In this document: in pieces, positions 25,279-33,347 of the stretch | Numbering within the stretch: position 1 is the stretch's first letter | Layout of the letters: the number at the start of each line of letters is the position of its first letter | Assembly (NCBI GenBank): GCA_035250245.1 | Contig: DATFFH010000088.1 | Location: forward strand, 62,001-126,000 | Source: Luteimonas_C sp035250245 | GTDB lineage: Bacteria; Pseudomonadota; Gammaproteobacteria; Xanthomonadales; Xanthomonadaceae | Length of the DNA stretch: 64,000 bases | Reading direction: 5' to 3' | Notes under the pieces: model-generated | The model's database searches: none | What the model saw: only the letters and a program-made list of their open reading frames with translations | What the model was told of the DNA's origin: nothing | Made by a program: the position numbers and the translations under genes

Positions 25279-25398
25279 CCCGCCGAGGGGCGCTGCGACT
25301 GTACGCGGGTCCTTCCGCAAAAGCCCGCACATCCATGTGCGGGGATTTAAAAAGTACAGCCAGGCTCGGCGCGGGTTTCGTAACAACGGCGCCCGTTA
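25279..25398 (+). promoter_or_regulatory. SAH riboswitch upstream of ahcY
   Basis: The conserved blocks of the S-adenosylhomocysteine riboswitch are present: CCGAGGGGCGCTGCGAC, then the matching CCAGGCTCGGCG, and the pseudoknot strand AACGGCGCCCG. A variable stem (CCCGCACATCCATGTGCGGGG) is inserted between them. Known members bind SAH and turn on ahcY when SAH builds up. The ahcY start lies about 43 bases after the 3' block. Confidence 0.93.
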
Positions 25399-25440
25399 AT
25401 GCGAATCCGTCATCCGGATTCCCAACAACGGAGCAAAACC

Positions 25441-26871
25441 ATGAACGCTGTCGTCAAGACCTTCTCCACCGAAGGCGATTACAAAGTCGCCGACATCTCG
25501 CTGGCCGATTGGGGCCGCAAGGAAATCGACATCGCCGAGCACGAGATGCCGGGCCTGATGTCGATCCGCAAGAAGCACGCCGCCGCCAAGCCGCTGAAGG
25601 GCGTGCGCGTCACCGGTTCGCTGCACATGACGATCCAGACCGCGGTGCTGATCGAGACGCTGAAGGACATCGGCGCCGACGTGCGCTGGGCTTCGTGCAA
25701 CATCTTCTCCACGCAGGACCACGCCGCCGCCGCGATCGCCGCGTCCGGCACGCCGGTGTTCGCGTGGAAGGGCGAGTCGCTGGAAGAGTATTGGGATTGC
25801 ACGCTCGACGCGGTGACCTTCCCGGGCGGCAAGGGTCCGGAACTGGTCGTCGACGACGGCGGCGACGTGACCCTGCTGATCCACAAGGGCTACGAGCTGG
25901 AACAAGGTTCGAAGTGGGTCGACGAGCCGGCTTCCTCGCACGAGGAAGGCGTCATCAAGAACCTGCTCAAGCGCGTCGCCAAGGAGCGCCCTGGTTTCTG
26001 GACCAACGTGGTCAAGGACTGGAAGGGCGTGTCGGAAGAGACCACCACCGGCGTGCACCGCCTGTACCAGATCGCCGAACAGGGCAAGCTGCTGGTGCCC
26101 GCGATCAACGTCAACGACTCGGTCACCAAGTCCAAGTTCGACAATCTGTACGGCTGCCGCGAATCGCTGGCCGACGGCCTGAAGCGGGCGATGGACGTGA
26201 TGCTGGCCGGCAAGGTCGCGGTCGTGTGCGGCTACGGCGACGTCGGCAAGGGTTCGGCGCACTCGCTGCGCGCTTACGGCGCGCGCGTGATCGTCACCGA
26301 GATCGACCCGATCTGCGCGCTGCAGGCCGCGATGGAAGGCTATGAGGTCGCCACCGTCGAGGACACCCTCGGCACCGCCGACATCTACGTCACCACCACC
26401 GGCAACAAAGACGTGCTGACCCTCAAGCATATGCAGTCGATGAAGAACCAGGCCATCGTCTGCAACATCGGCCACTTCGACAACGAAATCCAGGTCGACG
26501 CGCTGAACGCTTCCGGCGCCAAGAAGATCAACATCAAGCCGCAGGTGGACAAGTACGTGATCAAGCCGGGCCAGGAAATCTTCCTGCTGGCCGAAGGCCG
26601 CCTGGTGAACCTGGGCTGCGCCACCGGCCACCCGAGCTTCGTCATGTCGAACTCGTTCTCGAACCAGACGCTCGCCCAGATCGACCTGTGGGCGAACAAG
26701 GACAAGTACGAGAAGACCGTGTATCGCCTACCCAAGGAACTGGACGAGGAAGTCGCGCGACTGCACCTGGAAAAGATCGGCGTGAAGCTGACCAAGCTCA
26801 CCAAAGAACAGGCCGACTATCTGGGCGTGGCGGTGGAAGGTCCGTACAAGCCGGATCATTACCGCTACTAA
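25441..26871 (+). CDS. ahcY: S-adenosylhomocysteinase
   Basis: The protein has 476 residues. ATG 25441 follows CGGAGCAAAACC. It has DWGRKEIDIAEHEMPGLM at the start, the substrate block TGSLHMTIQTAVLIETL, the NAD-binding GYGDVGKGSAHSLRAYG, and the C-terminal PYKPDHYRY. It hydrolyses SAH to adenosine and homocysteine in the cytoplasm. The ~40-residue insert typical of proteobacterial and plant enzymes is present, consistent with the length. It is controlled by the SAH riboswitch and followed by metF after a palindromic repeat. Confidence 0.98.
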   Translation: MNAVVKTFSTEGDYKVADISLADWGRKEIDIAEHEMPGLMSIRKKHAAAKPLKGVRVTGSLHMTIQTAVLIETLKDIGADVRWASCNIFSTQDHAAAAIAASGTPVFAWKGESLEEYWDCTLDAVTFPGGKGPELVVDDGGDVTLLIHKGYELEQGSKWVDEPASSHEEGVIKNLLKRVAKERPGFWTNVVKDWKGVSEETTTGVHRLYQIAEQGKLLVPAINVNDSVTKSKFDNLYGCRESLADGLKRAMDVMLAGKVAVVCGYGDVGKGSAHSLRAYGARVIVTEIDPICALQAAMEGYEVATVEDTLGTADIYVTTTGNKDVLTLKHMQSMKNQAIVCNIGHFDNEIQVDALNASGAKKINIKPQVDKYVIKPGQEIFLLAEGRLVNLGCATGHPSFVMSNSFSNQTLAQIDLWANKDKYEKTVYRLPKELDEEVARLHLEKIGVKLTKLTKEQADYLGVAVEGPYKPDHYRY

Positions 26872-26878
26872 GCTCTAA

Positions 26879-26979
26879 AGCCGTCATCCCCGCGAAAGCG
26901 GGGATCCAGCGCCTTATGCCGTTCCACGACGAAGCGAGAGCCAAGTCACTGGATTCCCGCTTACGCGGGAATGACGGCT
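26879..26979. repeat. GTCATCCCCGCGAAAGCGGGGAT... inverted repeat (family F)
   Basis: The left arm AGCCGTCATCCCCGCGAAAG and the right arm TTACGCGGGAATGACGGCT are inverted. Each arm is itself a small hairpin. It lies between ahcY and metF. Confidence 0.92.
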
Positions 26980-27025
26980 AAAAGCAATGCGATCCGGCCT
27001 CGGCCGGATCGTCCCGGAGCAAGCG

Positions 27026-27853
27026 ATGCAAACCCCGATCAGCTTCGAGTTCTTTCCGCCCAAGACCGACGAGCAGCGCGAGCAGCTCGACAAGGTCGCC
27101 GTACGGTTGAAGAAACTCACGCCCGAATACGTGTCCTGCACTTTCGGCGCCGGCGGCTCCACGCTCGACTACACGCCCGAAACAGTGCAGCGTTTGCACT
27201 ATACCCACGGCCTGGACGCCGCGCCGCATATCTCCTGCGTTGGCGGCACCCGCGCCGAGTTGGGCGCGCTGCTGCAACGCTACAAGGACATGGGCTGCCG
27301 CCGCATCGTCGCGCTGCGCGGCGACCTGCCTTCGGGCATGGGCCACACCGGCGATTTCCGCTACGCCACCGATCTGGTCGAATTCATCCGCCGCGAGCAC
27401 GACGGCTTCTTCCACATCGAAGTGGGCTGCTATCCGGAAACGCATCCGCAATCCGAGCATGCGATGGCCGACCTTAAGCATTTCAAGGCCAAGATCGATG
27501 CCGGCGCGGACGGTGCGATCACCCAATATTTCTACAACGCCGACGCGTTTTTCCGCTTCGTCGACGACGCGCGCAAGCTGGGCGTGACGGTGCCGATCGT
27601 GCCGGGGATCATGCCGATCTCCAACTTCTCCCAGCTGCGCCGCTTCTCGGAAACCTGCGGCGCGGAAATTCCGCGCTGGATCGGCAAGCGCATGCTGGCC
27701 TACGGCGACGACGTGGAAAGCATCCGCGAGTTCGCCGCCGATTTCGTCGCCGGGCTGTGCCGGCGCCTGGTCGAAGGCGGCGCGCCCGCGCTGCATTTCT
27801 ACACGCTGAATCTGTCCAAGCCGACGCTGAGCGTCCTGTCCCGCCTCGGCTGA
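27026..27853 (+). CDS. metF: Methylenetetrahydrofolate reductase
   Basis: The protein has 275 residues and is an FAD enzyme that makes 5-methyl-THF for methionine synthesis. ATG 27026 (MQTPISFEFFPPKTDEQ) follows CCGGAGCAAGC. Motifs are SFEFFPPKT, YVSCTFGAGGST, ALRGDLP, GCYPETHPQS, ITQYFYN and PGIMPISNF. It completes the methyl cycle with metK and ahcY; metE or metH is not in the window. A family-A repeat lies directly downstream. Confidence 0.97.
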   Translation: MQTPISFEFFPPKTDEQREQLDKVAVRLKKLTPEYVSCTFGAGGSTLDYTPETVQRLHYTHGLDAAPHISCVGGTRAELGALLQRYKDMGCRRIVALRGDLPSGMGHTGDFRYATDLVEFIRREHDGFFHIEVGCYPETHPQSEHAMADLKHFKAKIDAGADGAITQYFYNADAFFRFVDDARKLGVTVPIVPGIMPISNFSQLRRFSETCGAEIPRWIGKRMLAYGDDVESIREFAADFVAGLCRRLVEGGAPALHFYTLNLSKPTLSVLSRLG

Positions 27854-27858
27854 ACCGC

Positions 27859-27959
27859 TTTTCGTAGGAGCGGCTTTAGCCGCGAGCTCTTTCCTTCAAA
27901 TCGCGGCATCGCTGCGATTTCGAAGAGAAAGCTCGCGGCTAAAGCCGCTCCTACGAAAA
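27859..27959. repeat. GTAGGAGCGGCTTTAGCCGC palindrome (family A)
   Basis: Perfect outer arms surround an inner AAATCGC...GCGATTT hairpin. It starts six bases after the metF stop. Confidence 0.93.
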
Positions 27960-28006
27960 GCAAGCCTTCGGGGCGTTGCGCACTTCCCGCCGACCCGGGC
28001 GAACGT

Positions 28007-28012
28007 TAGTCT
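28007..28012 (+). promoter_or_regulatory. -10-like TAGTCT before the 28.0-kb gene
   Basis: TAGTCT ends six bases before the ATG at 28019, with no ribosome-binding site between. This is the same spacing as at dusB, thiS and thiG. Confidence 0.35.
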
Positions 28013-28018
28013 GCTGCG

Positions 28019-28678
28019 ATGTCCGCCTTCCCTTTCCGCTATCTCATCCTGGCGCTGCTGGCCGCAGCCGCCTGGTGGCCGGCGCACGGCGCCGCGCAAG
28101 TGCGGCGCTGCACGGGCCCGGACGGCAATGCGGTCTATACCGACCGCCCTTGCGAATACATCGGCGCGGTCGAACGCGTCCCGCACGCGCAGGCGGGGCA
28201 GAGCATGAACTCGCGCCGCTACGGCGGCTGCGCGCGCAACATCCGCGACTTGGTCTACGAGATCACCGCGGCCTTCGACGCCCGCGATCCGAATCGCCTG
28301 GCCGGCGCGGTGCATTGGGCGGGCATGTCCACCCGCACCGCTTATGGCCTCATGGGCCGGCTGGACGCATTGGCCAAACGGCCGCTGATCGACATCGTGC
28401 CGGTCTATGCGCGGGTCTATGCGCCCGAGCCGGCGCTCGCCGCCGACGCCGCGGGCGACGTTTCCGTGCCTTTCAGTCTCGAAGGCCACGGTCAGGATGT
28501 CCCCGGCGAAGCAGTACCTGCGCCAGCATCGGACCCCGATTACTACCCGCAGCAAACCGTACGCCGCGGCCCGCCGATCGCGCTACGCATCGAGCAGACG
28601 TTAGGCGACGGCGCCACACCGTCGCGCAGCGTGTTCGGCCTGCAGCGGCATATGGGCTGCTGGTGGATCCGCCTTTGA
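28019..28678 (+). CDS. Secreted DUF4124-like protein of unknown function
   Basis: The protein has 219 residues. The N-terminal signal peptide (YLILALLAAAAWWPAHGAAQ) is followed by a short cysteine-bearing module, RRCTGPDGNAVYTDRPCEY, resembling DUF4124 (a small periplasmic beta module). The rest has two more Cys (GGCARN; MGCWW) and no known catalytic motif. A periplasmic or envelope location is likely. Family-A repeats bracket the gene. The start lacks a Shine-Dalgarno and may be leaderless. Confidence 0.8.
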   Translation: MSAFPFRYLILALLAAAAWWPAHGAAQVRRCTGPDGNAVYTDRPCEYIGAVERVPHAQAGQSMNSRRYGGCARNIRDLVYEITAAFDARDPNRLAGAVHWAGMSTRTAYGLMGRLDALAKRPLIDIVPVYARVYAPEPALAADAAGDVSVPFSLEGHGQDVPGEAVPAPASDPDYYPQQTVRRGPPIALRIEQTLGDGATPSRSVFGLQRHMGCWWIRL

Positions 28679-28685
28679 GCGTTTG

Positions 28686-28785
28686 TTTTTTGTAGGAGCG
28701 GCTTTAGCCGCGAGCTTATTGCGGCAAATCGCTGCATCGCCGTGCCTGCGGGAAAGCTCGCGGCTAAAGCCGCTCCTACAAAAAA
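28686..28785. repeat. GTAGGAGCGGCTTTAGCCGC palindrome (family A)
   Basis: The arms are perfect inverses flanked by T6 and A6, so the RNA could work as a two-way terminator between the secreted protein gene and ilvE. Confidence 0.92.
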
Positions 28786-28861
28786 GCGGGTTCGGCACGG
28801 GCGGGAATCGCCGGCTTCGGGCACAATATCGGGCTCGCATTGCGCTTTCTCGGAGCCTCGC

Positions 28862-29776
28862 ATGGCCGCTTATCCCGATTGGATCTGGCACAACGGCAAG
28901 ATCAAGCCCTGGGCCGAAGCGACCACGCACGTCATGTCGCATGTGGTGCACTACGGATCCTCAGTGTTCGAAGGCATCCGCTGTTATCAAACCAACAACG
29001 GGCCGGCCATCTTTCGCCTGACCGACCACAACACGCGCCTGTTCGCCTCGGCCAAGATCTACGACATGGCCATGCCGTACACGGTGGAGCAGATCAACCA
29101 GGCCTGCCGCGACGTGCTGAAGGCGAACGATTACGCCACCGACTATCTGCGTCCGGTCGCCTACCGCGGCCTGGGCGGTTTCGGTTTATCGGCCGACACG
29201 CCGACCGATGTGGCCGTGGCGACCTGGAAAATGGGCCAATACCTGGGCGCCAGCGTGCTCGAGCAAGGCATCGACGCTTGCGTGTCCAGTTGGCAACGCT
29301 TCGCGCCGAACACGATTCCGGCCGGCGCCAAGGCCGGCGGCAATTACCTGTCCGGCCAGCTGGTCGCACGCGAAGCGCGGCGGCTCGGCTTCGGCGAAGG
29401 CATCGCGCTGGCGTCCACGGGACTGCTCAGCGAAGGCGCGGGCGAAAACCTGTTCCTGGTGTTCGACGGCGCCCTGCACACCACGCCGGTCAGCGCCGCC
29501 CTGCTCAACGGCATCACCCGCAACACCCTGATCACGCTGGCGCGCGACGCGGGCATCGACGTGATCGAGCGCGACCTGCCGCGCGAATACCTGTACCTGT
29601 GCGATGAGCTGTTCATGTGCGGCACCGCCGCCGAGATCACCCCGATCCGTTCGGTCGACGGCCGCCAGGTCGGCACGGGCAAACCGGGGCCGGTCACGAA
29701 GCAGATGCAGGCATTGTTCTTCGGCCTGTTCGACGGCAAGACGCCGGACAAATACGGCTGGCTCGAACCGGCGTGA
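28862..29776 (+). CDS. ilvE: Branched-chain amino acid aminotransferase
   Basis: The protein has 304 residues and is a PLP fold-type IV enzyme. ATG 28862 follows CGGAG. It has the IlvE start (DWIWHNGKIKPWAEA, then HYGSSVFEGIRCY), the PLP lysine Lys157 in AGAKAGGNYLSG, SEGAGENLFLV, and the cofactor phosphate motif GTAAEITPI. It converts Val, Ile and Leu to their 2-oxo acids and back with 2-oxoglutarate/glutamate. It stands alone, with no other ilv genes in view. A tandem family-C repeat follows its stop at once. Confidence 0.96.
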   Translation: MAAYPDWIWHNGKIKPWAEATTHVMSHVVHYGSSVFEGIRCYQTNNGPAIFRLTDHNTRLFASAKIYDMAMPYTVEQINQACRDVLKANDYATDYLRPVAYRGLGGFGLSADTPTDVAVATWKMGQYLGASVLEQGIDACVSSWQRFAPNTIPAGAKAGGNYLSGQLVAREARRLGFGEGIALASTGLLSEGAGENLFLVFDGALHTTPVSAALLNGITRNTLITLARDAGIDVIERDLPREYLYLCDELFMCGTAAEITPIRSVDGRQVGTGKPGPVTKQMQALFFGLFDGKTPDKYGWLEPA

Positions 29777-29777
29777 A

Positions 29778-29942
29778 CGTAGGGTGGGCCTTGGCCCACC
29801 ATTGCCATCGTTCGATAGCGACGAACAAAAAGCGAAGCGACCATCGCACTCTGCGATGCCGGTTGTGTATCAGCGTTTTTGTTTCGCCTTTTGTTCGTCG
29901 CGAACGGAAGCATGGCGATGGTGGGCCAAGGCCCACCCTACG
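29778..29942. repeat. Family C inverted repeat, first tandem copy
   Basis: Arms CGTAGGGTGGGCCTTGGCCC and GGTGGGCCAAGGCCCACCCT enclose a centre with GCGAAGCGACCATCGCACTC. The copy plus its 3' flank (to 29965) is repeated at 29969-30156. Confidence 0.92.
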
Positions 29943-29968
29943 CGTTGCGCGACGCAGCGAAAGTAAAC

Positions 29969-30132
29969 GCAGGGTGGGCTTTAGCCCACCATCGCCATCA
30001 ATCGATGGCGACGAGCAAAAGGGCGAAGCGACCATCGCACTCTGCGATGCCGGTTTTGTATCAGCGTTTTTGTTTCGCCTTTTGTTCGTCGCGAACGGAA
30101 GCATGGCGATGGTGGGCCAAGGCCCACCCTAC
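29969..30132. repeat. Family C inverted repeat, second tandem copy
   Basis: It is nearly identical to the first copy in the centre and right arm; the left arm is more diverged. The 24 bases after it are the 3' end of the sensor kinase gene and also follow the first copy, so one unit of about 190 bp was duplicated. Confidence 0.92.
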
Positions 30133-31472
30133 GCGTTGCGCGACGCAGCGAAAGTCAGCGTGGCCACAACGCCTCGCTCTTCGCCCGGCACCACCCGCAC
30201 CTGCCAGCCGTACAAGGCGCACAGGCGCCGCACGATCGACAGACCGATGCCGCCGCCCTGCGAATGCTCGGCGTGGGAACCGCGATAACCGCGTTCGAAC
30301 AGCCGCGCTGCATCTTCGACGCTCAAGCCCGGGCCCGAATCGATCACTTCGACCGACTTGTCTTCGGGATGCAGGCGCACGATCACTTCGCCCGACGTGG
30401 TGTACTTGACCGCGTTGCCGATCAGGTTGCCCAAGGCCACGTTCACTGCCGCTTCCGGCGCGTCCACGGTCAATCCGCGTTCGCCTTCCATCAGCAGTTC
30501 GAGCGGTTTGCCGCCCAACTGACTCCGATGCGCGTCGAGCAGTTGCTCCGACACCTTGACCACGTCGGTCGCGCCGTGGCCGCGTTCGTTGCGCGACAGC
30601 AGCAGCAAGGCGCTGATCAGGTCCGTGCATTGCTGCTCTGCGCGCTGGATGCGCTGCAGGCGCGCGCGGGTCTTCTCGTCCAGCTCCGGCTTGGACAGCA
30701 GCAATTCCACCGCGCCTTTGATCACCGCGAGCGGCGTGCGCAATTCGTGGCTGACGTCGGCGTTGAATTCGCGGTCGCGCTGCACCACTTCGGTCAGGCG
30801 CGCGGCGTAATCGTCCAGCGCTTCGGCCAGCTGGCCGACTTCGTCGTCCGGGAAATGCGCGGCCAGCGCTTCGGGCTGCGCCTCGCTGCCGGAGGCCTGC
30901 AAACGCCGCGCCAGTTCCGACACCGGGCTCATCACGCGCGAGGCCGCCCACAGGCCGACCACCAGCGACAGCAGCGTGAAGAAGATCACCGAGCTGTAGA
31001 TGGCGCGGTTGAACTGCTCTTCGCTGCGGATGGCCTGGGTCATGTCGTAGGCCAGGAAGAACCACTCGTCCGGCGTCTTGCGCACCGCCAGCTTGTAGGC
31101 GAACGGACTGCCGTCCTCGTTCCTGCCCTGGATGCTGTGGATGCCGTCGGACAGTGCGTACCACTCCGGCTGCTCGACCCTCAATTCGTCGAAGCGGTCC
31201 TTCTTCACCACCCGGCCCAGCATCTGCTGCACGCCGAATTCGGGTTTCTTGTTGGGGTCGCTGAAGTACTGGCGCGCGTATTCGTCGATGTTGCGGTTCA
31301 TCACGTCTTCGACCAGCGAGTTCTCGACCCGCGTACGGGTCCAGTTGGTCGCGAACGCGAACAGCGCGGTCAGGCCGAAGCCCAACAGCACGAACGAGAG
31401 GATGATGCGGCTGCGCAGCCGCCGCCGGTAGCGCGAAACCCTTCGCGCGGGCGCGGGGTCAGTTGCCGGCAT
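30129..31472 (-). CDS. colS: Sensor histidine kinase, ColS-like
   Basis: The protein has 447 residues. Membrane helices at about 22-42 and 158-178 frame a periplasmic loop that includes an E-x-x-E pair (Glu100/Glu103). In ColS of Pseudomonas such a pair is needed for iron and zinc sensing. A HAMP-like segment follows, then the phospho-acceptor DVSHELRTPL (His242), N-box NLIGNAVKYT, G1 DSGPGL and G2 GGGIGLSIVRRLC. Its start overlaps the regulator stop by 14 bases. The assignment rests on the ColR-like partner and the ExxE pair. The TAG stop comes from a family-C repeat. Confidence 0.85.
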   Translation of the reverse strand: MPATDPAPARRVSRYRRRLRSRIILSFVLLGFGLTALFAFATNWTRTRVENSLVEDVMNRNIDEYARQYFSDPNKKPEFGVQQMLGRVVKKDRFDELRVEQPEWYALSDGIHSIQGRNEDGSPFAYKLAVRKTPDEWFFLAYDMTQAIRSEEQFNRAIYSSVIFFTLLSLVVGLWAASRVMSPVSELARRLQASGSEAQPEALAAHFPDDEVGQLAEALDDYAARLTEVVQRDREFNADVSHELRTPLAVIKGAVELLLSKPELDEKTRARLQRIQRAEQQCTDLISALLLLSRNERGHGATDVVKVSEQLLDAHRSQLGGKPLELLMEGERGLTVDAPEAAVNVALGNLIGNAVKYTTSGEVIVRLHPEDKSVEVIDSGPGLSVEDAARLFERGYRGSHAEHSQGGGIGLSIVRRLCALYGWQVRVVPGEERGVVATLTFAASRNA

Positions 31473-32142
31473 CGGGCGCGGCGATGCGATAGCCGATGCC
31501 GTGCCGGGTCTGGATCAACTGGGTCGGGAACGGCTTGTCGACCACCGCCCGCAACCCGTGGATGTGCACGCGCAGCGAATCCGAATCGGGCAACTCTTCG
31601 CCCCAGACCCGCGTTTCCAATTCCTGCCGCGTCACCACCGCCGGCGAGGCTTCCATCAGCGCCTGCAGGATCTTCAGCGCGGTCGGGTTGAGCTGCAGCA
31701 GCTTGCCTTCGCGGCGCACTTCCAGCGTGTCCAGGTTGTATTCCAGATCGGCCACTTCCAGCACCCGGGTCTGCACGCCGCGGCCGCGCCGCGACAGCGC
31801 GTTCAAACGGACCTCGACTTCCTGCAGCGCGAACGGCTTGATCAGGTAGTCGTCGGCGCCGGAATCGAAGCCGGCCAGCTTGTTGTCCAGGCTGTCGCGG
31901 GCGGTGAGCATCAGCACCGGCGTCTGCTTGCGCGCTTCGTTGCGCAGCTTGCGGCAGACTTCCAGGCCGTCCAGGCCGGGCAGGTTCAGGTCGAGCACGA
32001 TCGCGTCGAAGTCGTTGACCACCGCCAAGTGCAGGCCGGTGACGCCGTCGGCGGCGAAATCGACGGTATGGCCGCGGTCTTCGAGGTAATCGCCCAGGTT
32101 GGCGGCGATGTCCTGGTTGTCTTCGATGACGAGGATGCGCAT
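31459..32142 (-). CDS. colR: Response regulator, ColR-like (OmpR family)
   Basis: The protein has 227 residues. ATG 32142 opens MRILVIEDNQDIAANLGDYL. The phosphorylation site is Asp51 (IVLDLNLPG), with the conserved LTARD and KPF. A winged-helix DNA-binding domain follows (about 125-225: LNPTALKILQALMEAS, PDSDSLRVHIHGLRAVVDKPF, TRHGIGYRI). The DSDSLR and DKPF stretches resemble Pseudomonas ColR closely from memory. It probably controls envelope and lipid genes in response to metal excess. The two-gene operon runs to colS. Confidence 0.87.
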   Translation of the reverse strand: MRILVIEDNQDIAANLGDYLEDRGHTVDFAADGVTGLHLAVVNDFDAIVLDLNLPGLDGLEVCRKLRNEARKQTPVLMLTARDSLDNKLAGFDSGADDYLIKPFALQEVEVRLNALSRRGRGVQTRVLEVADLEYNLDTLEVRREGKLLQLNPTALKILQALMEASPAVVTRQELETRVWGEELPDSDSLRVHIHGLRAVVDKPFPTQLIQTRHGIGYRIAAPDAGN

Positions 32143-32420
32143 CAGGCTGTCCCGTGTGAGTGGTGATTCGACCGGCGCCGATGGAATCGGTTCCGGAAAT
32201 CGACGATGCCGCATTCTTGCACAGGCCGCTTAACAAATCGGGTGAAAGCGTTCGGGCAGAAAAAAGCCCAAGCGGTGTTGGCCGCTTGGGCGAAAAGTAC
32301 TGCCCCGATTACCGTAATCTGCGTTCTCGACAGGGATAGTCCAACCAAGAGAGGCGCGGGATTTCGGTCCGGATAAGGCTACGCCGGGGTCGATTAAAGC
32401 TCAGTTAAACGGAATGCTAA
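32143..32420. other. Gap between colR and the rimK end
   Basis: It holds the colR leader, a minus-strand terminator (32260-32291), a perfect 13-base palindrome GATTACCGTAATC (32307-32319), and an AT-rich patch (32380-32425) next to the rimK stop. No coding region is visible. Confidence 0.6.
32260..32291 (-). terminator. Rho-independent terminator on the minus strand
   Basis: GCCCAAGCGG/CCGCTTGGGC (10 bp, loop of 6) is followed on the minus strand by six T. It lies 130 bases past the rimK stop, so it either ends a long rimB-rimK 3' UTR or a separate small RNA. Confidence 0.9.
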
Positions 32421-33347
32421 CTATTTGTTAAGAAGTGGCGCGACGCCGTTGCGGGCCAGATGGGTGCGGTGGCGTTTCTGCTTTTTGGCGATGTATTCGA
32501 CGATTTTCCCGGCAATATCCATGCCGCTAGCCGCTTCGATCCCTTCCAGGCCCGGGGACGAATTCACCTCCAGGATCAGCGGGCCGCGGCTGGACTGGAT
32601 CAGGTCCACGCCCGCCACCCCCAATCCGATGACCTTCGCTGCGCGGACCGCGGCGGCCTGTTCTTCAGGGCTGGCCATCGCGCGTTCGGCGGTGCCGCCG
32701 CGATGCAGGTTGGAACGGAACTCGCCCTGCTCGGCCTGGCGCCGCATCGCCGCGACCACTTGCCCGCCCACCACGAAACAACGCAAGTCGGCGCCCTTGG
32801 CTTCGCCGATGAATTCCTGCACCAGGAAATTCGCATACAGCCCGCGCAGCGCTTCGATCACCCCGCGCGAGGCCGAAGGCTTCTCGGTCAGCATCACACC
32901 GGCGCCCTGGGTGCCTTCGTTGAGCTTGATCACGTGCGGCGGCGGGCCGAGCATCGACAGCAGATCCATCGTGTCGTCGGGGTTATCGCCGAACACCGTC
33001 GCCGGCAGGTCGATGCCCTGCGCGGCCAGCAACTGGTGGCAGCGCAGCTTGTCGCGGGCGCGCAGCACCGCGCCGGCGGGATTGGGCGTGTAGCTGCCCA
33101 TCAGTTCGAACTGGCGCAGCACCGCGGTGCCGTAACGGGTGATCGATGCGCCGATGCGCGGCAGCACCGCGTCGTAGCCGGCCAGTTGCCGGCCTTTGTA
33201 ATGCATCTGGAAACCGTCGCTGGCGATGCGCATGTAGCAGCGCAGCGGATCGAGCACGCGCACGGTGTGCCCGCGCTCGCGCGCGGCGTCGACCAGGCGC
33301 CGGGTCGAATACAGCTTGCCGTTGCGGGACAGGATGGCGAGTTTCAT
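32421..33347 (-). CDS. rimK: Ribosomal protein S6 glutamate ligase RimK
   Basis: The protein has 308 residues and is a cytoplasmic ATP-grasp ligase. ATG 33347 (MKLAILSRNGKLYSTRRLVDAA) overlaps the rimB-like stop by four bases. Motifs are PRIGASITRYGTAVLRQFE, the nucleotide block VIKLNEGTQGAGVML, LVQEFIGEAKGADLRCFVVG, and the metal site ILEVNSSPGLEGIE. RimK adds glutamates to the S6 C-terminus and can make poly-glutamate. In Pseudomonas it works with RimA and RimB to alter ribosomes; rimA is not visible here. Confidence 0.95.
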   Translation of the reverse strand: MKLAILSRNGKLYSTRRLVDAARERGHTVRVLDPLRCYMRIASDGFQMHYKGRQLAGYDAVLPRIGASITRYGTAVLRQFELMGSYTPNPAGAVLRARDKLRCHQLLAAQGIDLPATVFGDNPDDTMDLLSMLGPPPHVIKLNEGTQGAGVMLTEKPSASRGVIEALRGLYANFLVQEFIGEAKGADLRCFVVGGQVVAAMRRQAEQGEFRSNLHRGGTAERAMASPEEQAAAVRAAKVIGLGVAGVDLIQSSRGPLILEVNSSPGLEGIEAASGMDIAGKIVEYIAKKQKRHRTHLARNGVAPLLNK

